Made by a program: the position numbers and the translations under genes
From: Pantoea sp. GD03673
Lineage (GTDB): Bacteria; Pseudomonadota; Gammaproteobacteria; Enterobacterales; Enterobacteriaceae
Reading direction: 5' to 3'
Assembly (NCBI RefSeq): GCF_029844725.1
Contig: NZ_JAOCKJ010000015.1
Span: 1-48,894 of the forward strand
Length of the DNA: 48,894 bases
Notes under the pieces: model-generated
The model's database searches: none
The model's input: only the letters and a program-made list of their open reading frames with translations
What the model was told of the DNA's origin: nothing
In this document: piece by piece, positions 17,666 to 29,148 of the stretch
Layout: every line of letters begins with the position of its first letter
Position numbering within the stretch: position 1 is the first letter of the stretch

Positions 17666-20296
17666 ATGAGTGACTGCTGCAGTAATAAAAAATGTGGATC
17701 AGCCGCAACCGTAGAGGAGGCGTCTGTTAAAAATACCGCAACTGCCCCGACTGAGGCTTCCGGGAAGATGCCACCAAAAACGACTGAGACCACACCGGCT
17801 TGTTGCAGCACCGGGAGCTGCTGCTCAACGGACGGCCTGAGCCAGGTGTCCGAACTGGTTGCAGAGCATCCCCGCAACGATGACGTTCAGACGCGTCTGC
17901 GCATCATGCAGATGGACTGTCCGACGGAGGAGGCGCTCCTCCGAAAAAAACTGGCAAAACTACCTGCCGTCAGCAATCTTGAATTCAATCTGATTCAGAG
18001 GGTGCTCACCGTGACCCATACGCCGCAGGCGCTGGAACCGGTTCTGCAGGCGGTGCGCTCGCTGGGTTTTGACCCGGAACCGATTGATAAAGCAATGCAG
18101 CCTGAAGGCAACTGCTGTTCAGCCCGTGAGGCGGAAAGTACCGGCGGTTCTTGCTGCGCGCCTGCCCCTATCACATTCGGTGAGCTGCAGACCCAGCTGG
18201 TGACCGCTGAAGGGGTGCGTACCAGTATCAGGATCATGCAGATGGACTGCCCGGTTGAAGAGGGCATGATTCGCAAAAAGCTGGACGGCATGTCAGTCGT
18301 CAAGGAGCTGGATTTCAATCTTATGCAGCGCGTACTGACGGTAGTTCACGCACCGAATGCGCTGGAGCCTGTTCTGGCCGCCATTCGTTCGCTGGGCTTT
18401 GAACCTGAACTTCCTGACAGCAATGGCCGTCACGCGGTTACTGAGGAAAAGAAAAAACCCTGGTGGCCGCTCGCGTTTGCCGGTGTGGCGGCAATCGCCG
18501 CCGAAGCCATGCATTGGGCGGGCATGCCGGAATGGCTGGAAGCGGCTCTTGCTCTTGCTGCCGTTGCGGCCTGTGGCCTGTCCACGTACAAAAAAGGCTG
18601 GATTGCTCTTCGCAACGGCAACCTGAACATCAACGCCCTGATGAGTATTGCCGTCACCGGGGCGCTGGCGCTCGGACAGTGGCCTGAAGCCGCCATGGTA
18701 ATGGTACTGTTCACGGTTGCGGAACTGATTGAAGCGAAGTCTCTTGATCGCGCCCGCAATGCCATTGGCTCTCTGATGAAGCTGACGCCTGAAACCGCCA
18801 CGGTTCAGCAACCAGACGGCTCCTGGAAAGAAACTGAGGCCAGGTCTGTATCCCTTAACAGCGTGGTCAGGGTAAAGCCGGGCGAGCGTATCGCCCTCGA
18901 CGGCACGGTGGTCCGGGGCAGGACTGCCATTAATCAGGCACCTATTACCGGCGAAAGTCTGCCGGTGGATAAAGGGGAAGGTGACCCGGTCTTCGCCGGG
19001 ACGGTCAACGGCTCCGGTGGCTTTGAGTACCGGGTAACGGCCGCTGCCGGAAATACCACGCTGGCGCGTATCATTCATGCCGTGGAGGAAGCGCAGGGGG
19101 CAAAAGCCCCTACGCAGCGCTTTGTTGACCGCTTTGCACAAATTTATACCCCTTTGGTGTTTGCTATTGCCGTCGCAGTTGCCGTTCTCCCGCCACTGAT
19201 TGCAGGTGAAAGCTGGCAGGAGTGGATTTACAAGGCGCTGGTTATGCTGGTTATTGCCTGCCCTTGTGCGCTCGTCATTTCCACGCCAGTGACCATTGTC
19301 AGCGGCCTGACGGCAGCAGCTCGCCGGGGGATATTTATCAAGGGCGGCGTTTATCTTGAAGAGGGCCGAAAGCTGAAGTGGCTGGCGCTCGACAAGACCG
19401 GCACCCTGACGCACGGTAAGCCGGTACAGACGGATGCGATTATCTATACCGGGGTGGCAGAAGAGGAGGGGCGCAAGCTGGCTGTGAGCCTGGCAGGTTA
19501 CTCCGATCATCCGGTTTCGCAGGCTGTATCGGCGGCATCAGATGGCATTCAGCGTTATGAAGTGGAAAACTTTGAGGCGCTGCCAGGCCGCGGCGTGCGT
19601 GGCGTCATCAACGGTGAAACCTACAGTCTGGGCAATCTGAGGCTGGCTGAAGAAACGGTGCGCTGCCCGGAAGCGGTCAGGGCTGCATTAATGGAACTGG
19701 AGAACGTCGGTAAAACGGTCATCATGCTCTGTGACACTCATCAGGTGCTTGGGCTGTTTGCGGTGGCTGATACGGTGAAGGAAAGCAGCCGCGAGGCGAT
19801 AAGTCAGTTGCATAGTCTGGGCGTCAAAACGCTCATGTTGACCGGAGACAATGCGCACACGGCGCAGGCCATTGCCGGTCAGGTTGGTATTGATGAGGCG
19901 CGGGGGGATCAACTGCCGGAAGATAAACTGCGTGCTGTAGAAACATTTACGGCGCAGGGCACGACCGGCATGGTAGGCGACGGCATCAATGATGCACCGG
20001 CGCTGGCCCGCGCCGATATCGGCTTTGCCATGGGTGCAATGGGCACGGATACCGCCATCGAGACGGCCGATGTGGCCCTCATGGATGACGATTTGCGTAA
20101 AATTCCGGCTTTTGTCCGACTCTCCCGGCAGACGTATAACATTCTGGTTCAGAATATCGTTATGGCTATTGGGATCAAGGCAGTATTCCTGGCCCTGACC
20201 ATTGCCGGTATGGGGACCATGTGGATGGCCGTATTCGCGGATGTGGGGGCAAGCCTGCTTGTCGTGGCAAACGGTCTGCGCCTGTTGCGTAATTAG
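17666..20296 (+). CDS. cadA: Heavy-metal P1B-type ATPase (Zn/Cd/Pb exporter)
   Basis: An 876-residue inner-membrane pump that uses ATP to export divalent soft metals to the periplasm. The first 75 residues are rich in paired cysteines (DCCSNKKC, ACCSTGSCCST). Two metal-binding-like domains follow with MDCPTEE (residue 83) and MDCPVEE (193), separated by more CC pairs. The core has TGES (428-431), the transmembrane metal site CPC (532-534), the phosphorylation motif DKTGT (Asp 576), and GDGIND. It is longer than E. coli ZntA (732) because of the duplicated N-terminal domain. The divergent CadR/PbrR-type regulator supports Cd/Pb/Zn rather than Cu/Ag. zntA is an alternative name. Confidence 0.92.
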   Translation: MSDCCSNKKCGSAATVEEASVKNTATAPTEASGKMPPKTTETTPACCSTGSCCSTDGLSQVSELVAEHPRNDDVQTRLRIMQMDCPTEEALLRKKLAKLPAVSNLEFNLIQRVLTVTHTPQALEPVLQAVRSLGFDPEPIDKAMQPEGNCCSAREAESTGGSCCAPAPITFGELQTQLVTAEGVRTSIRIMQMDCPVEEGMIRKKLDGMSVVKELDFNLMQRVLTVVHAPNALEPVLAAIRSLGFEPELPDSNGRHAVTEEKKKPWWPLAFAGVAAIAAEAMHWAGMPEWLEAALALAAVAACGLSTYKKGWIALRNGNLNINALMSIAVTGALALGQWPEAAMVMVLFTVAELIEAKSLDRARNAIGSLMKLTPETATVQQPDGSWKETEARSVSLNSVVRVKPGERIALDGTVVRGRTAINQAPITGESLPVDKGEGDPVFAGTVNGSGGFEYRVTAAAGNTTLARIIHAVEEAQGAKAPTQRFVDRFAQIYTPLVFAIAVAVAVLPPLIAGESWQEWIYKALVMLVIACPCALVISTPVTIVSGLTAAARRGIFIKGGVYLEEGRKLKWLALDKTGTLTHGKPVQTDAIIYTGVAEEEGRKLAVSLAGYSDHPVSQAVSAASDGIQRYEVENFEALPGRGVRGVINGETYSLGNLRLAEETVRCPEAVRAALMELENVGKTVIMLCDTHQVLGLFAVADTVKESSREAISQLHSLGVKTLMLTGDNAHTAQAIAGQVGIDEARGDQLPEDKLRAVETFTAQGTTGMVGDGINDAPALARADIGFAMGAMGTDTAIETADVALMDDDLRKIPAFVRLSRQTYNILVQNIVMAIGIKAVFLALTIAGMGTMWMAVFADVGASLLVVANGLRLLRN

Positions 20297-20463
20297 CAGG
20301 GCTGCTGCCTATCGGATTAGGGCGGGCAGTTACAGGAGATGTAGTTGGCTTATATTGTCTGCGTTATGCTACCAAGGTAGGCTCTGAAAAAGAGAGGGAC
20401 AGCATCACTGACACCGCTCTTTTCATAATGGCTATAGTGCAGTTTTGATACCTATCCTGATAT

Positions 20464-20490
20464 AAAGGCCCTCTCTGACAGAGGGCCTTT
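20464..20490. terminator. Terminator between the P-type ATPase gene and silA
   Basis: AAAGGCCCTCT-CTGAC-AGAGGGCCTTT forms an 11-bp stem with A/T ends on both sides. It sits 6 bp from the silA stop and can stop the convergent transcripts from both sides. Confidence 0.82.
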
Positions 20491-20495
20491 TGATA

Positions 20496-23400
20496 TCATA
20501 ATATCCTTGCTTTATGCCTACGCAGCCAGATTAATTTGTAGGCAGCAGGAATAATGAACAGTGATAGAAGCGGAGCTGTGATCATCCCCCCAATCATGGG
20601 TGCTGCAATCCGACTCATGACTTCTGAGCCTGCTCCCGTTCCCCAGAGAATGGGTAGCAGACCCGCAATGATCACTGCCACGGTCATGGCTTTTGGCCGG
20701 ACACGCAGAACTGCACCATGGTAGAGGGCTTCATCAAGACTTTCAGATGTGAATGTCTCTCGGTGGGACAATTCCGGGTGTGCTTCAATGGCATGACGCA
20801 GATACATCAGCATGACCACTCCAAATTCTGCCGCCACCCCAGCCAGGGCGATAAATCCGGTTCCGGTCGCCACAGACATGTGGAAGTCCTGCCAGTAGAG
20901 GAACCATATTCCCCCGACCAGGGCAAACGGAAGACTCATCAGGATCAGCAGGGCTTCATCAGCCCGGCGGAAGGCGAGGTATAACAGAATGAAAATGATC
21001 ATCACCGTCATCGGTACCATCAGTTTCAGTTTCTTGTTGGCGTGCTCAAGTAACTCAAATTGACCGGAGAATGACACACTGGTACCCGGTCTAAGTTTCA
21101 CTTTCTTGCTGATGGCCGTCTTAATATCGTTTACCACCGAAACCATATCCCTGCCGCGCGCATCAATATAAATCCAGCTGGCAGGCCGGGCATTTTCTGT
21201 TTTCAGCATGGTTGGTCCGGAAACGACCCTAACGTCAGTTACATCCCCCAGCGTGATTTGCTGCTTCATCGGTGTCAGAATCGGCATCTGTTTCAGCGCC
21301 TGCGGACTGTTCCGGTAATCCTGCGGGTAACGGATATTAATCGGATACCGGGCCACGCCCTCAACCGTTTCCCCCACCGTCGCGCCGCCGATGGCTGAGG
21401 AGACGAACAGCTGGACATCACCCACCGTCATCCCGTAGCGGGAGGCTTTTTCACGGTTAATATCGATGCCAATGTAGCGCCCACCCTCCAGTCGCTCAGC
21501 CAGAGCAGATACCACGCCCGGCACGGTTTTGGCTACCGCCTCAATGCTCTGCGCCGTTGCATCGATATCGGACAGAACAGTACCTGACACCTTGATACCT
21601 ATCGGACTTTTGATCCCGGTTGAGAGCATATCAATACGGTTACGGATGGGGGGCACCCAGAGGTTAGCCAGTCCGGGTAAACGGACCGTTTTATCGAGTT
21701 CGTCAATAATCTTGTCAATCGTCATGCCGGGCCGCCACTGATCCTCTGGTTTGAGCTGGATCGTGGTTTCCATCATTTCGAGCGGCGCGGAATCCGTCGC
21801 GGTCTCGGCCTTCCCGGTCTTGCCAAAAACAGAAGCTACTTCAGGTACGGTTTTGATGAGCTTATCCGTGGTCTGTAAGATCGCAGCGGCCTCTGCCGGC
21901 GATACGCCCGGCAATGTTGAGGGCATATACAACAGGTCGCCCTCGTTTATCTTCGGCAGAAACTCGCCGCCCACCTGACTCAGGGGCCAGATAACCGTGA
22001 AGATGGATAAGGTCGCAACCAGCAGGGTTGTTTTTGGCCAGTGAAGTACCCGCAGCAGCAAAGGATGATACGCTTTAATCAGCAGCCGGTTCAGAGGATT
22101 GCTGGTCTCGGCAGGAATCTTCCCCCGGATCCAGAATCCCATCAGAATCGGGATGACGATGATGGCCAGCGCGGCCGCGCCCGCCATGGAGTAGGTTTTC
22201 GTAAAGGCCAGTGGACCAAAGAGACGACCTTCCTGTCCTTCCAGGGTAAAAATAGGAATAAAGGACAGGGTAATGATCAGCAGACTGATAAACAGCGCAG
22301 GCCCCACTTCAACGGAGGCATCGGTGATAACCTTCCAGCGGGTTGCGTTGTCAATCTGCTCATCCGGATGCTGATGATCCCACTCTTCCAGCCGTTTATG
22401 CGCATTTTCAATCATCACGATGGCGGCATCCACCATCGCCCCTACCGCAATGGCGATCCCTCCCAGCGACATTATATTGGCGTTCAGCCCCTGGAAATGC
22501 ATGACAATAAAGGCGATACACAGACCAAGGGGCAGAGAAATAATCGCCACCAGGGCAGAACGAACATGCCACAGAAACAGGGCGCAGACGATGGCTACCA
22601 CGATAAACTCTTCCAGGAGTTTGTAGCTGAGGTTGTCAATGGCCCGGTCAATTAACTGGCTGCGATCGTAGGTAGTCACAATATCAACGCCCTCAGGCAA
22701 ACTTGCCTTCAGGGTCTCCAGTTTATCTTTCACTGCAGTGATAACGTCGCGCGCATTTTTACCCGACCGCAGGATCACGACGCCGCCGGCGACTTCTCCC
22801 TGACCGTTAAGCTCTGCTATACCACGCCGCATTTCAGGCCCGGTCTGCACGCGGGCCACGTCCCGCAGATAAATCGGTACACCGTTTTCTCCGGTTTTCA
22901 GGACGATGTTATTGAAATCGTCTATGGACTGGAGGTAACCGCTGGCCCGGACCATGTACTCCGCTTCGGCGATTTCAACGGATGAGCCACCGGCTTCCTG
23001 GTTAGATGACTCAAGGGCCTGTTTTACTTCAGGCAGGCTGATGCCGTACTGGGTCTGTTTCTCCGGGTTAACCTGAATTTGGTACTGCTTGACCACGCCG
23101 CCTACTGATGCAACTTCCGCGACGTTAGGGATAGTTTTCAGTTCAAATTTCAGGAACCAGTCCTGCAGGGAGCGCAGTTCGGAAAGGTCATGTTTTCCGC
23201 TGTGATCAACCAGAGCATATTCAAATATCCAACCCACACCTGTGGCATCAGGCCCGATTTCCGAGCTTACACCGGCAGGCAGTTTCCGTTGAACCTGATT
23301 AAGGTATTCCAGCACACGTGAGCGGGCCCAGTACAGATCGGTCCCGTCCTCAAAAATGACATACACATAGGAATCGCCGAACTGGGAAAAACCGCGCACG

Positions 23401-23642
23401 GTCTTGGCACCGGGTACCGACAGCATGGTGGTCGTGAGCGGATATGTAACCTGGTTTTCAACAATCTGCGGAGCCTGACCAGGATAGCTGGTCTTGATAA
23501 TTACCTGTACATCGGACAGATCGGGTAGCGCATCCACAGGGGTGTTGATGATAGTCCAGGTGCCCCAGACACTAAGAAACAGAGCGGCCATCATAACGAG
23601 GAAACGGTTGGCAACCGATCGCCGTATAATCCATTCAATCAT
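20496..23642 (-). CDS. silA: SilA/CusA silver-copper RND efflux pump
   Basis: A 1048-residue inner-membrane heavy-metal RND transporter that drives Ag+ and Cu+ export through SilB and SilC using the proton gradient. The start [18 protein letters not shown] and the stretch [21 protein letters not shown] are typical of SilA. The proton-relay helix is seen at [20 protein letters not shown]. The frame is open to 23768, but the Met at 23642 has GAGGAG upstream and gives the SilA length exactly. The gene follows silB by about 10 bp and is the last of silCFBA. The silG and silP genes often found next are absent; a convergent Zn/Cd-type ATPase lies there instead. Confidence 0.95.
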   Translation of the reverse strand: MIEWIIRRSVANRFLVMMAALFLSVWGTWTIINTPVDALPDLSDVQVIIKTSYPGQAPQIVENQVTYPLTTTMLSVPGAKTVRGFSQFGDSYVYVIFEDGTDLYWARSRVLEYLNQVQRKLPAGVSSEIGPDATGVGWIFEYALVDHSGKHDLSELRSLQDWFLKFELKTIPNVAEVASVGGVVKQYQIQVNPEKQTQYGISLPEVKQALESSNQEAGGSSVEIAEAEYMVRASGYLQSIDDFNNIVLKTGENGVPIYLRDVARVQTGPEMRRGIAELNGQGEVAGGVVILRSGKNARDVITAVKDKLETLKASLPEGVDIVTTYDRSQLIDRAIDNLSYKLLEEFIVVAIVCALFLWHVRSALVAIISLPLGLCIAFIVMHFQGLNANIMSLGGIAIAVGAMVDAAIVMIENAHKRLEEWDHQHPDEQIDNATRWKVITDASVEVGPALFISLLIITLSFIPIFTLEGQEGRLFGPLAFTKTYSMAGAAALAIIVIPILMGFWIRGKIPAETSNPLNRLLIKAYHPLLLRVLHWPKTTLLVATLSIFTVIWPLSQVGGEFLPKINEGDLLYMPSTLPGVSPAEAAAILQTTDKLIKTVPEVASVFGKTGKAETATDSAPLEMMETTIQLKPEDQWRPGMTIDKIIDELDKTVRLPGLANLWVPPIRNRIDMLSTGIKSPIGIKVSGTVLSDIDATAQSIEAVAKTVPGVVSALAERLEGGRYIGIDINREKASRYGMTVGDVQLFVSSAIGGATVGETVEGVARYPINIRYPQDYRNSPQALKQMPILTPMKQQITLGDVTDVRVVSGPTMLKTENARPASWIYIDARGRDMVSVVNDIKTAISKKVKLRPGTSVSFSGQFELLEHANKKLKLMVPMTVMIIFILLYLAFRRADEALLILMSLPFALVGGIWFLYWQDFHMSVATGTGFIALAGVAAEFGVVMLMYLRHAIEAHPELSHRETFTSESLDEALYHGAVLRVRPKAMTVAVIIAGLLPILWGTGAGSEVMSRIAAPMIGGMITAPLLSLFIIPAAYKLIWLRRHKARIL

Positions 23643-23652
23643 CATCGTCTCC

Positions 23653-24945
23653 TCAATGACCGGAATGTGTATTTGCAGACGGAGCGGACATTGGCGGCAT
23701 TGTGCCGTCCGTTGTTTCCGGATGACGCATACGTTCCAGTGCGCCCGTAATGTTGGCTTCGGAGTCAATCAGGAACATGCCGCTGACTACCACCATATCG
23801 CCTTCATTGAGGCCGGTGCCGATACCGGACTGTTGCTGAGATTCGTGGAGAACGTGGACCTTTTTTGGCACAAACCGACCTTCTGCATCGACAGTGATCA
23901 CGCGCTGTTCTTTACCGGTGTCAATAACGGCCTGCGACGGGATCAGCAACATTTCCTGGCTCCGGGTATTCAGTTTCAGATAGGCATTCATGCCCGGTTT
24001 AAGACGTTCGTCCTTGTTTGATACCTGCAGACGTACCTGCAGGGTCCGGGTGGTTTGATCGACGCTGGGAAGAATGTTCCATTTTTCTACATGGAACGAT
24101 TTATCCGGATAGGCCGGTACTGAAATTTCAAATTGAGAGGTGTCTTTCAGGAGATAGGCGATGGATTCGGGTACTGCCGCACTGATCCAGACCGGATCCA
24201 TCCCCTGAATCTGTGCCACCACTTTATCTTTTGAGATATTCATACCAGTGCGCAGGTCAAACGCCGTAATGACACCATCTATCGGTGCCTTAATGGTAAA
24301 CCGGGTCTGAATACTCCGGGTTGACCGCAGTTTCTGGATATCCTTTTCCGGCATTCCGGCCAGACGAAGTCGTTCAAGCACACCTTTAATTTGCGTTGGT
24401 GTCCCTCCGGTGCCAGATAACAGTAGAAACTCACTTTGTGCTTCCACCCATTCCGGAATGGTAATATCGATAAGCGGTGTACCTTCCTTCACATGATCGC
24501 CAATCGTCAGGGGATACACTTTTTCGACGAAACCGTCAGAGCGAGCCTGCACAATGACAAACTGATACTCGTTGTAACTAACATTGGCCGGTATTGTCTG
24601 AGAATAATTCAGCATTCCGCGTGTGACTTTTTGCGTTTTTAATCCCAGGTTCTGAACCAGCGTTGGATCAATACGGATCCCATCGCTGATTTTCTCGCCG
24701 CTTTCATCTGCATATTTTGGCACCAGGTCCATGTCCATAAAGGGTGATTTTCCGGGTTTATCAAATTTCGTATCCGGTTTCATCGGGTCATACCAGAAAA
24801 GTATCTTTCGCTCCGGTGCCTTTAGTTCCGTTTGTACTGTTTTTTGTTCCGGGTTTACATACTGCAAGGCAGTAACCGATATCAGCCCTCCTGCTATCAG
24901 GCTGCTGATAATTATTGCAGCATATTTTATCTTTAAAGAAGCCAT
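23653..24945 (-). CDS. silB: SilB/CusB periplasmic adaptor
   Basis: A 430-residue membrane-fusion protein bridging SilA and SilC. An N-terminal membrane anchor (residues 7-27) is followed by the metal-binding stretch WYDPMKP...[10 protein letters not shown], whose methionines in the family pass Ag+/Cu+ to the pump. The barrel-sandwich and alpha-hairpin domains follow. The C-terminal tail is Met/His-rich ([16 protein letters not shown]). The gene overlaps no neighbour and lies about 110 bp after silF. Confidence 0.95.
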   Translation of the reverse strand: MASLKIKYAAIIISSLIAGGLISVTALQYVNPEQKTVQTELKAPERKILFWYDPMKPDTKFDKPGKSPFMDMDLVPKYADESGEKISDGIRIDPTLVQNLGLKTQKVTRGMLNYSQTIPANVSYNEYQFVIVQARSDGFVEKVYPLTIGDHVKEGTPLIDITIPEWVEAQSEFLLLSGTGGTPTQIKGVLERLRLAGMPEKDIQKLRSTRSIQTRFTIKAPIDGVITAFDLRTGMNISKDKVVAQIQGMDPVWISAAVPESIAYLLKDTSQFEISVPAYPDKSFHVEKWNILPSVDQTTRTLQVRLQVSNKDERLKPGMNAYLKLNTRSQEMLLIPSQAVIDTGKEQRVITVDAEGRFVPKKVHVLHESQQQSGIGTGLNEGDMVVVSGMFLIDSEANITGALERMRHPETTDGTMPPMSAPSANTHSGH

Positions 24946-25058
24946 ACAATTTCTCGCTGAAAAATCAAAACACCTGACATATGCGCCTGATCATTAATTC
25001 ACAGAAATCTCTTTTTAAATGTTCAGGCACACTGGATGTATTCGCTCCGGGCTGACAG

Positions 25059-25412
25059 TCAGGATTGCGTAACGTTAATGCTTTTGAGTAAGGAGACATT
25101 TCCCTGCTGAATAAACGAGAAATCAACGTGGTTACCGGTTTTCAGCGCATTAATGGTGTCGTCTGCATTCATAAAGGTGAAGCGCATGGTCATTGCAGGC
25201 CAGCCCACCTCAGGGATAGCTTCGTGCGAAATGGTGATTTTTTTACTGTTCATATCAATGTCTTTAACGACACCGTTGCTATTAATAATTTGCTGTGACG
25301 AAGCATCACTGGCAGCATTCATATCGCCATGGTGATGTATTTCAGCATGAAGACCGGCAGAAAACATGACAGAGAAGGCGCCCAATAAAACGGCTTTAAG
25401 TGAATTACGCAT
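25059..25412 (-). CDS. silF: SilF/CusF periplasmic Ag/Cu chaperone
   Basis: A 117-residue secreted protein that carries Ag+/Cu+ to SilB. A signal peptide occupies about residues 1-23 (ends GLHA). The CusF fold shows the metal site EVGWPAMTMRF, with the Trp and two Met ligands of the family. Extra His (EIHHHGDMN) follow the signal peptide. It lies between silC and silB as usual. Confidence 0.93.
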   Translation of the reverse strand: MRNSLKAVLLGAFSVMFSAGLHAEIHHHGDMNAASDASSQQIINSNGVVKDIDMNSKKITISHEAIPEVGWPAMTMRFTFMNADDTINALKTGNHVDFSFIQQGNVSLLKSINVTQS

Positions 25413-25440
25413 TTTTTATTTCCTGATTAATTAAATAAAT

Positions 25441-26826
25441 TTACTGTACCCAACCGCCACCCAGTGCGGTGAATAGATTGATTTCGTTAACCTGCCGGGA
25501 ATATGTAAGATCGAGAATGGTTTGCTGTGTCGTGAACAGGGAGCGTTCTGCGTCCAGCACTTCAATGTAGCTGACAGCACCACTTGAATATAATCCTCTG
25601 GCACGCTGGAGGGTTATCTGAAGTGAATCGAGATAACGCTGCTGTGCCTCAAGTTGCTGGTTAAGGCTGTCCCGCAGCGCAAGCGTATCGGATACATCCT
25701 TAAAGGCGGACTGAATTTTTTGTTCGTAGTTAACCACCGACTGTTGCTGGCGAATTTCGGCCAATTTCAAATTGGCTTTGTTCCTGCCGGCATTAAAAAC
25801 AGGAATTTCAATTTTGGGAATAAAATTCCACATTCCGCTTCCTGGCGTAAAGAGGCTGGACAGCTCCGTACTGCTTGCGGAAAGACTACTGGTCAGGGTA
25901 ATAGATGGGAAAAACGCCGCTCGCGCTGCGCCAATATTGGCATCAGCTGCTTTGAGCTGGTATTCCGCTTCCATGATATCCGGGCGCTGCAGTAAAATTT
26001 GTGACGACAGGTTTGGTGGCAGTTTTACTGGTGCGATCTCACCACCTTTCATCGTTTTTTCTGACGGAAGTGCGCGGTAGGTTCCCACCAGCAGTCGCAG
26101 GGCATTGTTTGCCTGCGCCAGATCGCCTTCTCGTTTGGCTATCTCAGCGCGGGTACTTTCGATTTGTCCCCTGGCCTGTTCAAGCGCCAGAACGTTCGTA
26201 CTCCCGGTCACCAGCTGTTGCTCAACGAAAGCATAAGACTGTTGATAATTTTTCAGCGTTTCCCGCGCAATACGGAGTTGTTCGTACGCCAGTTGCTGGC
26301 TGAAATAGCTCTGTGAAACGTTGGATACCAGCAGGATGTGTACGGCCCGACGGGCTTCTTCGCTGGCAAAATAGTTCTGGCGGTCAGCTTCACTCATGTT
26401 CTTAAGCTTGCCGAAAAAATCGAGTTCATAGCTGAGCTCCAGACCCGCGTCGTACTCCTGTGCGGTCGGCTTGTCATCTTTCAGACCAACGCGGTAGGTG
26501 ATCCCGGATGAGGCATTCAACTGGGGATAACGGTCTGCATCCGTGACGTTGAACTGGGCCCGGGCCTCTTCAACCTTCAGGGCGGCCATTCTCAAATCAC
26601 GGTTGTTTGTCAGGGCTTCATCGATCAGCCGGGTAACCTGGGGATCGACAAAAAAAATACGCCAGCCCGTATCCTGATAGCCATTTACCGCTGGCGTCAG
26701 GCTGTTGCGTGACAAAGAAAACTGCTGTGGTACTGGCGCTGCCGGCCGCTGATAGTCAGGTGCCAGCGAAACGCAGCCAGCCAGTATAAAAATCATGCTG
26801 ATGCTTAATAGTTTTAATTTGAACAT
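25441..26826 (-). CDS. silC: SilC/CusC outer-membrane channel
   Basis: A 461-residue TolC-type outer-membrane lipoprotein, the exit duct of the SilCBA pump. The signal peptide ends in the lipobox ILAGC. Two repeated outer-membrane-factor domains follow, with QILLQRPDIMEAEYQLKAADANIGAARAAF split across the second repeat as is typical of the CusC/NodT group. It is the first gene of silCFBA and starts about 100 bp from the CusR-type box at 26929. Confidence 0.94.
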   Translation of the reverse strand: MFKLKLLSISMIFILAGCVSLAPDYQRPAAPVPQQFSLSRNSLTPAVNGYQDTGWRIFFVDPQVTRLIDEALTNNRDLRMAALKVEEARAQFNVTDADRYPQLNASSGITYRVGLKDDKPTAQEYDAGLELSYELDFFGKLKNMSEADRQNYFASEEARRAVHILLVSNVSQSYFSQQLAYEQLRIARETLKNYQQSYAFVEQQLVTGSTNVLALEQARGQIESTRAEIAKREGDLAQANNALRLLVGTYRALPSEKTMKGGEIAPVKLPPNLSSQILLQRPDIMEAEYQLKAADANIGAARAAFFPSITLTSSLSASSTELSSLFTPGSGMWNFIPKIEIPVFNAGRNKANLKLAEIRQQQSVVNYEQKIQSAFKDVSDTLALRDSLNQQLEAQQRYLDSLQITLQRARGLYSSGAVSYIEVLDAERSLFTTQQTILDLTYSRQVNEINLFTALGGGWVQ

Positions 26827-26928
26827 AACGCTTCTCTTCCAGGCAGGCCTGGTAAATGGTTCAAATGAAGTCCAGAGTATTGATAGGGGGATGTTACAGA
26901 ATGCTCTCTGTTTGCCAGGTGACTGGAT

Positions 26929-26947
26929 AATGACAATGCTGTCATTT
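26929..26947. promoter_or_regulatory. SilR/CusR box
   Basis: AATGACAATGCTGTCATTT closely matches the CusR palindrome (AATGACAANNTTGTCATT). It lies between the divergent silC and silR genes and should let SilR activate both the pump operon and its own operon. Confidence 0.85.
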
Positions 26948-27020
26948 TTAACGTAAGCCGTTGATTACATGCTTAGGCTAAATAGAATGAATGGCACGGG
27001 TAGTCAGCCAGGGGAGCAAG

Positions 27021-27704
27021 ATGAAAATACTGATCGTTGAAGATGAAGTAAAAACTGGTGAGTACCTCAGTAAAGGGCTTACTGAAGCGGGATTTGTAGT
27101 TGATCACGCCGATAATGGTCTGACCGGATATCATCTCGCCATAACAGCCGAATATGATTTACTGATTCTGGATATCATGCTCCCGGATGTAAACGGCTGG
27201 GATATTATTCGTATGCTTCGTGCCGCAGGTAAAGGTATGCCTGTTTTGCTGCTTACGGCTCTCGGCACCATTGAGCACCGGGTTAAAGGACTTGAGCTGG
27301 GCGCGGACGATTACCTGATTAAACCATTTGCGTTTGCTGAGCTTCTTGCCCGAGTCAGGACACTTTTACGACGGGGTAACACAGTCATCACGGAAAGCCA
27401 GTTTAAGGTGGCTGATCTGATGGTAGACCTTGTTTCAAGAAAGGTTAGCCGCGCAGGGAAACGTATCTTGCTGACGAGTAAGGAGTTCTCTCTACTGGAA
27501 TTCTTCATTCGTCATCAGGGAGAGGTGCTGCCCCGTTCGCTGATTGCATCGCAGGTCTGGGATATGAACTTTGACAGCGATACTAATGCTATAGACGTGG
27601 CAGTAAAACGCCTCAGGGCAAAGATAGACAACGATTATGAGCCTAAGCTGATCCAGACGGTCCGCGGCGTGGGATATATCCTGGAGGTTCCGGATGCGTT
27701 TTAA
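27021..27704 (+). CDS. silR: SilR response regulator
   Basis: A 227-residue OmpR-type activator. The receiver domain carries the phospho-acceptor Asp in [15 protein letters not shown] and the conserved Lys in [11 protein letters not shown] winged-helix DNA-binding domain follows. The frame is open to 26991, but the Met at 27021 (MKILIVEDE) has GGGGAG upstream and is the normal start. It overlaps silS by 11 bp. Phosphorylated by SilS in response to periplasmic Ag/Cu, it should bind the box at 26929. Confidence 0.94.
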   Translation: MKILIVEDEVKTGEYLSKGLTEAGFVVDHADNGLTGYHLAITAEYDLLILDIMLPDVNGWDIIRMLRAAGKGMPVLLLTALGTIEHRVKGLELGADDYLIKPFAFAELLARVRTLLRRGNTVITESQFKVADLMVDLVSRKVSRAGKRILLTSKEFSLLEFFIRHQGEVLPRSLIASQVWDMNFDSDTNAIDVAVKRLRAKIDNDYEPKLIQTVRGVGYILEVPDAF

Positions 27705-29148
27705 TTTCTCAGGGCGCCCTTACTCTCTCGCACTGAGACTAACCTTCTTTATCAGCCTGTCCACCATAATTGCGTTTTTTGCTTTTACCTGGTTTATGCT
27801 GCATTCCGTTGAAAAACACTTTGCAGAGCAGGATGTGCGGGATCTGAAACAAATCAGTATCGCGATGAACAGAATACTGCAGACACCTGTAGCTCCGGAC
27901 CAAAAAAAAATAAGTAAAATCAAAGAATCCATATCAGATTACCGCAACGTCGCTGTTCTTATTTTGACTGATGGGGGTGACGTGTTGTTCAGTTCACCAC
28001 AAGGAGCGACGTTACGTTCTGTGGTCAATGCATCAAACTTTACAGCGCATAGTCGGGCCAGGGAAATATTCCTCTGGACAGTAAAAGAGCCAACTTTACT
28101 TATGCGCAACGGCTCTGACATGAAAATGGAGACTTACAGAATCGTTGCATCTTCAGGCAAAGCAACGCTTAACGGAAAACCACAGACGTATCAGATGATA
28201 ATTGGGCTCTCGATTGACTTTCATCTTCATTACCTTGAAGCACTAAAAAAGAATTTAATTGCCATTGCCTTCGTAATCAGCCTGTTGATAATTTTCATTA
28301 TCCGCATAGCGGTTCGCCAGGGTCATCTTCCTCTCCGCAACGTCAGCAAGGCCATTAAAAATATTACCTCGGAGAACCTGGATGTGAGACTGGAACCGTC
28401 CAAAGTTCCCATCGAGCTGGAGCAACTGGTGATATCGTTTAACCATATGATTGAAAAGATTGAGGATGTATTTACGCGACAGGCAAATTTCTCTGCTGAT
28501 ATCGCCCATGAAATCAGAACGCCCATAACCAATCTGGTTACACAGACTGAAATCGCGCTAAGTCAGCACAGAACGCAGAAAGAGCTGGAGGATGTGTTGT
28601 ATTCCAGCCTTGAAGAGTATAACAGAATGACAAAAATGGTCAGCGATATGCTTTTTCTGGCACAGGCTGATAATAATCAATTGATCCCCGAACGGATAAT
28701 GTTTGATCTCCGCACAGAAGTGGTCAAGGTGTTTGATTTTTTCGAAGCCTGGGCAGAAGAACTCAATGTTTCTCTGCAGTTAAACGGGTCGTGCTGCCTT
28801 ATTAAAGGAGACCCACTTATGTACCGAAGGGCATTAAATAATCTTCTGTCTAACGCTCTGCGTTATACGCAGTCAGGGAAGACAGTGACTGTAACCATTG
28901 CGGGGAATGAGAATAGTGTTCAGCTTATAGTTGAAAATCCAGGGAAACCGATACCTGCAGAACACCTGCCACGTTTGTTTGATCGGTTTTATCGCGTCGA
29001 TCCATCGCGGCAAAGAAAGGGAGAAGGCAGTGGGATTGGTCTGGCGATTGTAAAGTCAATCGTAAACGCTCATCACGGGAAACTGTGGGTCGAATCAGAT
29101 ACAGTTTCGACACGATTCATATTGCTATTACCCAGAATGGCTGCATAG
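27694..29148 (+). CDS. silS: SilS sensor histidine kinase
   Basis: A 484-residue membrane kinase. Membrane segments at about residues 14-37 and 185-207 enclose a periplasmic metal-sensing domain. A HAMP linker, the H-box [11 protein letters not shown], the N-box [11 protein letters not shown] and the G-box [10 protein letters not shown] follow. It overlaps silR and forms the SilRS two-component system with it. Confidence 0.94.
   Translation: MRFNFSGRPYSLALRLTFFISLSTIIAFFAFTWFMLHSVEKHFAEQDVRDLKQISIAMNRILQTPVAPDQKKISKIKESISDYRNVAVLILTDGGDVLFSSPQGATLRSVVNASNFTAHSRAREIFLWTVKEPTLLMRNGSDMKMETYRIVASSGKATLNGKPQTYQMIIGLSIDFHLHYLEALKKNLIAIAFVISLLIIFIIRIAVRQGHLPLRNVSKAIKNITSENLDVRLEPSKVPIELEQLVISFNHMIEKIEDVFTRQANFSADIAHEIRTPITNLVTQTEIALSQHRTQKELEDVLYSSLEEYNRMTKMVSDMLFLAQADNNQLIPERIMFDLRTEVVKVFDFFEAWAEELNVSLQLNGSCCLIKGDPLMYRRALNNLLSNALRYTQSGKTVTVTIAGNENSVQLIVENPGKPIPAEHLPRLFDRFYRVDPSRQRKGEGSGIGLAIVKSIVNAHHGKLWVESDTVSTRFILLLPRMAA

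Noticed and set aside
18293..19510. Long antisense frame (405 codons) inside the P-type ATPase gene.
   Set aside because: It is the shadow of a GC-rich coding strand; the ATPase frame has all the family motifs.
22041..22655. 204-codon frame antisense to silA.
   Set aside because: Shadow of silA; Gln/Arg/His-rich composition typical of antisense frames.
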